Source: Piscirickettsiaceae bacterium (GTDB lineage: Bacteria > Pseudomonadota > Gammaproteobacteria > Thiomicrospirales > Thiomicrospiraceae). Taken from it: a stretch of 5,723 bases of DNA. Numbering within the stretch: position 1 is the stretch's first letter; each line of letters starts with the position of its first letter. The notes below the pieces were generated by a model. The model was not told the origin of the DNA. It searched no databases and was given only the letters and a program-made list of their open reading frames with translations. The DNA is taken from contig JALUXI010000278.1 of the NCBI GenBank assembly GCA_027019045.1, positions 1 through 5,723 on the forward strand, written 5' to 3'. A program made the position numbers and the translations under genes. Shown one piece after another: positions 5,547-5,723 of the stretch.

Positions 5547-5723
5547 ATGAGTAAATCTAAGTCTAAATCCAGCACCGCTTGGTTAAAAGAGCATTTTGAT
5601 GATTATTTCGTCAATAAAGCCAAGCAGGAGGGCTGGCGTTCCCGTGCTGTGTATAAATTGCAGGAGATTGATGAGAAGGATTATCTGTTCAAGTCAGGAA
5701 TGACGGTGGTGGATTTGGGGGCG
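5547..5723 (+). CDS. rlmE: 23S rRNA (uridine-2'-O)-methyltransferase RlmE, N-terminal fragment
   Basis: The first 59 codons of rlmE (also rrmJ or ftsJ) reach the right edge. RlmE methylates the 2'-O of U2552 in 23S rRNA of the 50S subunit, using S-adenosylmethionine. The fragment has the Lys/Ser-rich start, WLKEHFDDYFV (12-22), WRSRAVYKLQEID (30-42) and the beginning of SAM motif I, GMTVVDLGA (51-59). Lys37 in RAVYKL matches catalytic Lys38 of E. coli RlmE by my alignment. The rest of the Rossmann fold and the other catalytic residues are outside the window. It is divergent from yhbY, as in E. coli, where ftsH follows rlmE. The ATG at 5547 fits the length of the E. coli N-terminus. Confidence 0.95.
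   Translation, partial: MSKSKSKSSTAWLKEHFDDYFVNKAKQEGWRSRAVYKLQEIDEKDYLFKSGMTVVDLGA

Overview
This window is an ordinary chromosomal housekeeping region of a gammaproteobacterium. The order accD-folC-dedD-(gap)-purF-metZ is close to the accD-folC-dedD-cvpA-purF-metZ cluster I recall from Pseudomonas and relatives. The yhbY/rlmE divergent pair at the right end is also a standard gammaproteobacterial arrangement. Base composition looks balanced to slightly AT-rich. I cannot assign a genus; a deep-branching gammaproteobacterium is my guess.

Layout. The left edge holds the last 54 codons of accD (fatty acid synthesis). After 10 bases comes folC (folate synthesis and polyglutamylation), whose 3' end overlaps dedD (a membrane-anchored SPOR-domain cell-division protein). 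A 130-base non-coding gap follows, where cvpA would be expected; it contains an inverted repeat and a possible promoter. Next come purF (first committed step of purine synthesis) and metZ (sulfhydrylation step of methionine synthesis), joined by a one-base stop/start overlap. metZ and the oppositely oriented yhbY (ribosome-assembly factor) converge on a short hairpin that looks like a bidirectional terminator. yhbY diverges from rlmE (23S rRNA 2'-O-methyltransferase), which is cut by the right edge. No stretch over 300 bases lacks a gene.

The genes are linked by metabolism more than by one pathway. FolC supplies the polyglutamylated folates used as one-carbon carriers by purine and methionine synthesis, which begin at or include PurF and MetZ. 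YhbY and RlmE both act on the 50S ribosomal subunit.

I found no defence system, mobile gene, CRISPR array or new enzyme. The unexplained signal is structural. A palindromic segment lies in frame inside folC, where the protein has about 19 residues more than E. coli FolC as I recall it. The first half of that segment matches the metZ-yhbY terminator at 22 of 27 positions, and every difference is a C/T transition. This looks like a small dispersed palindromic repeat with one copy serving as a terminator and one as coding sequence. Separately, the first codons of folC form a perfect 15-bp hairpin.
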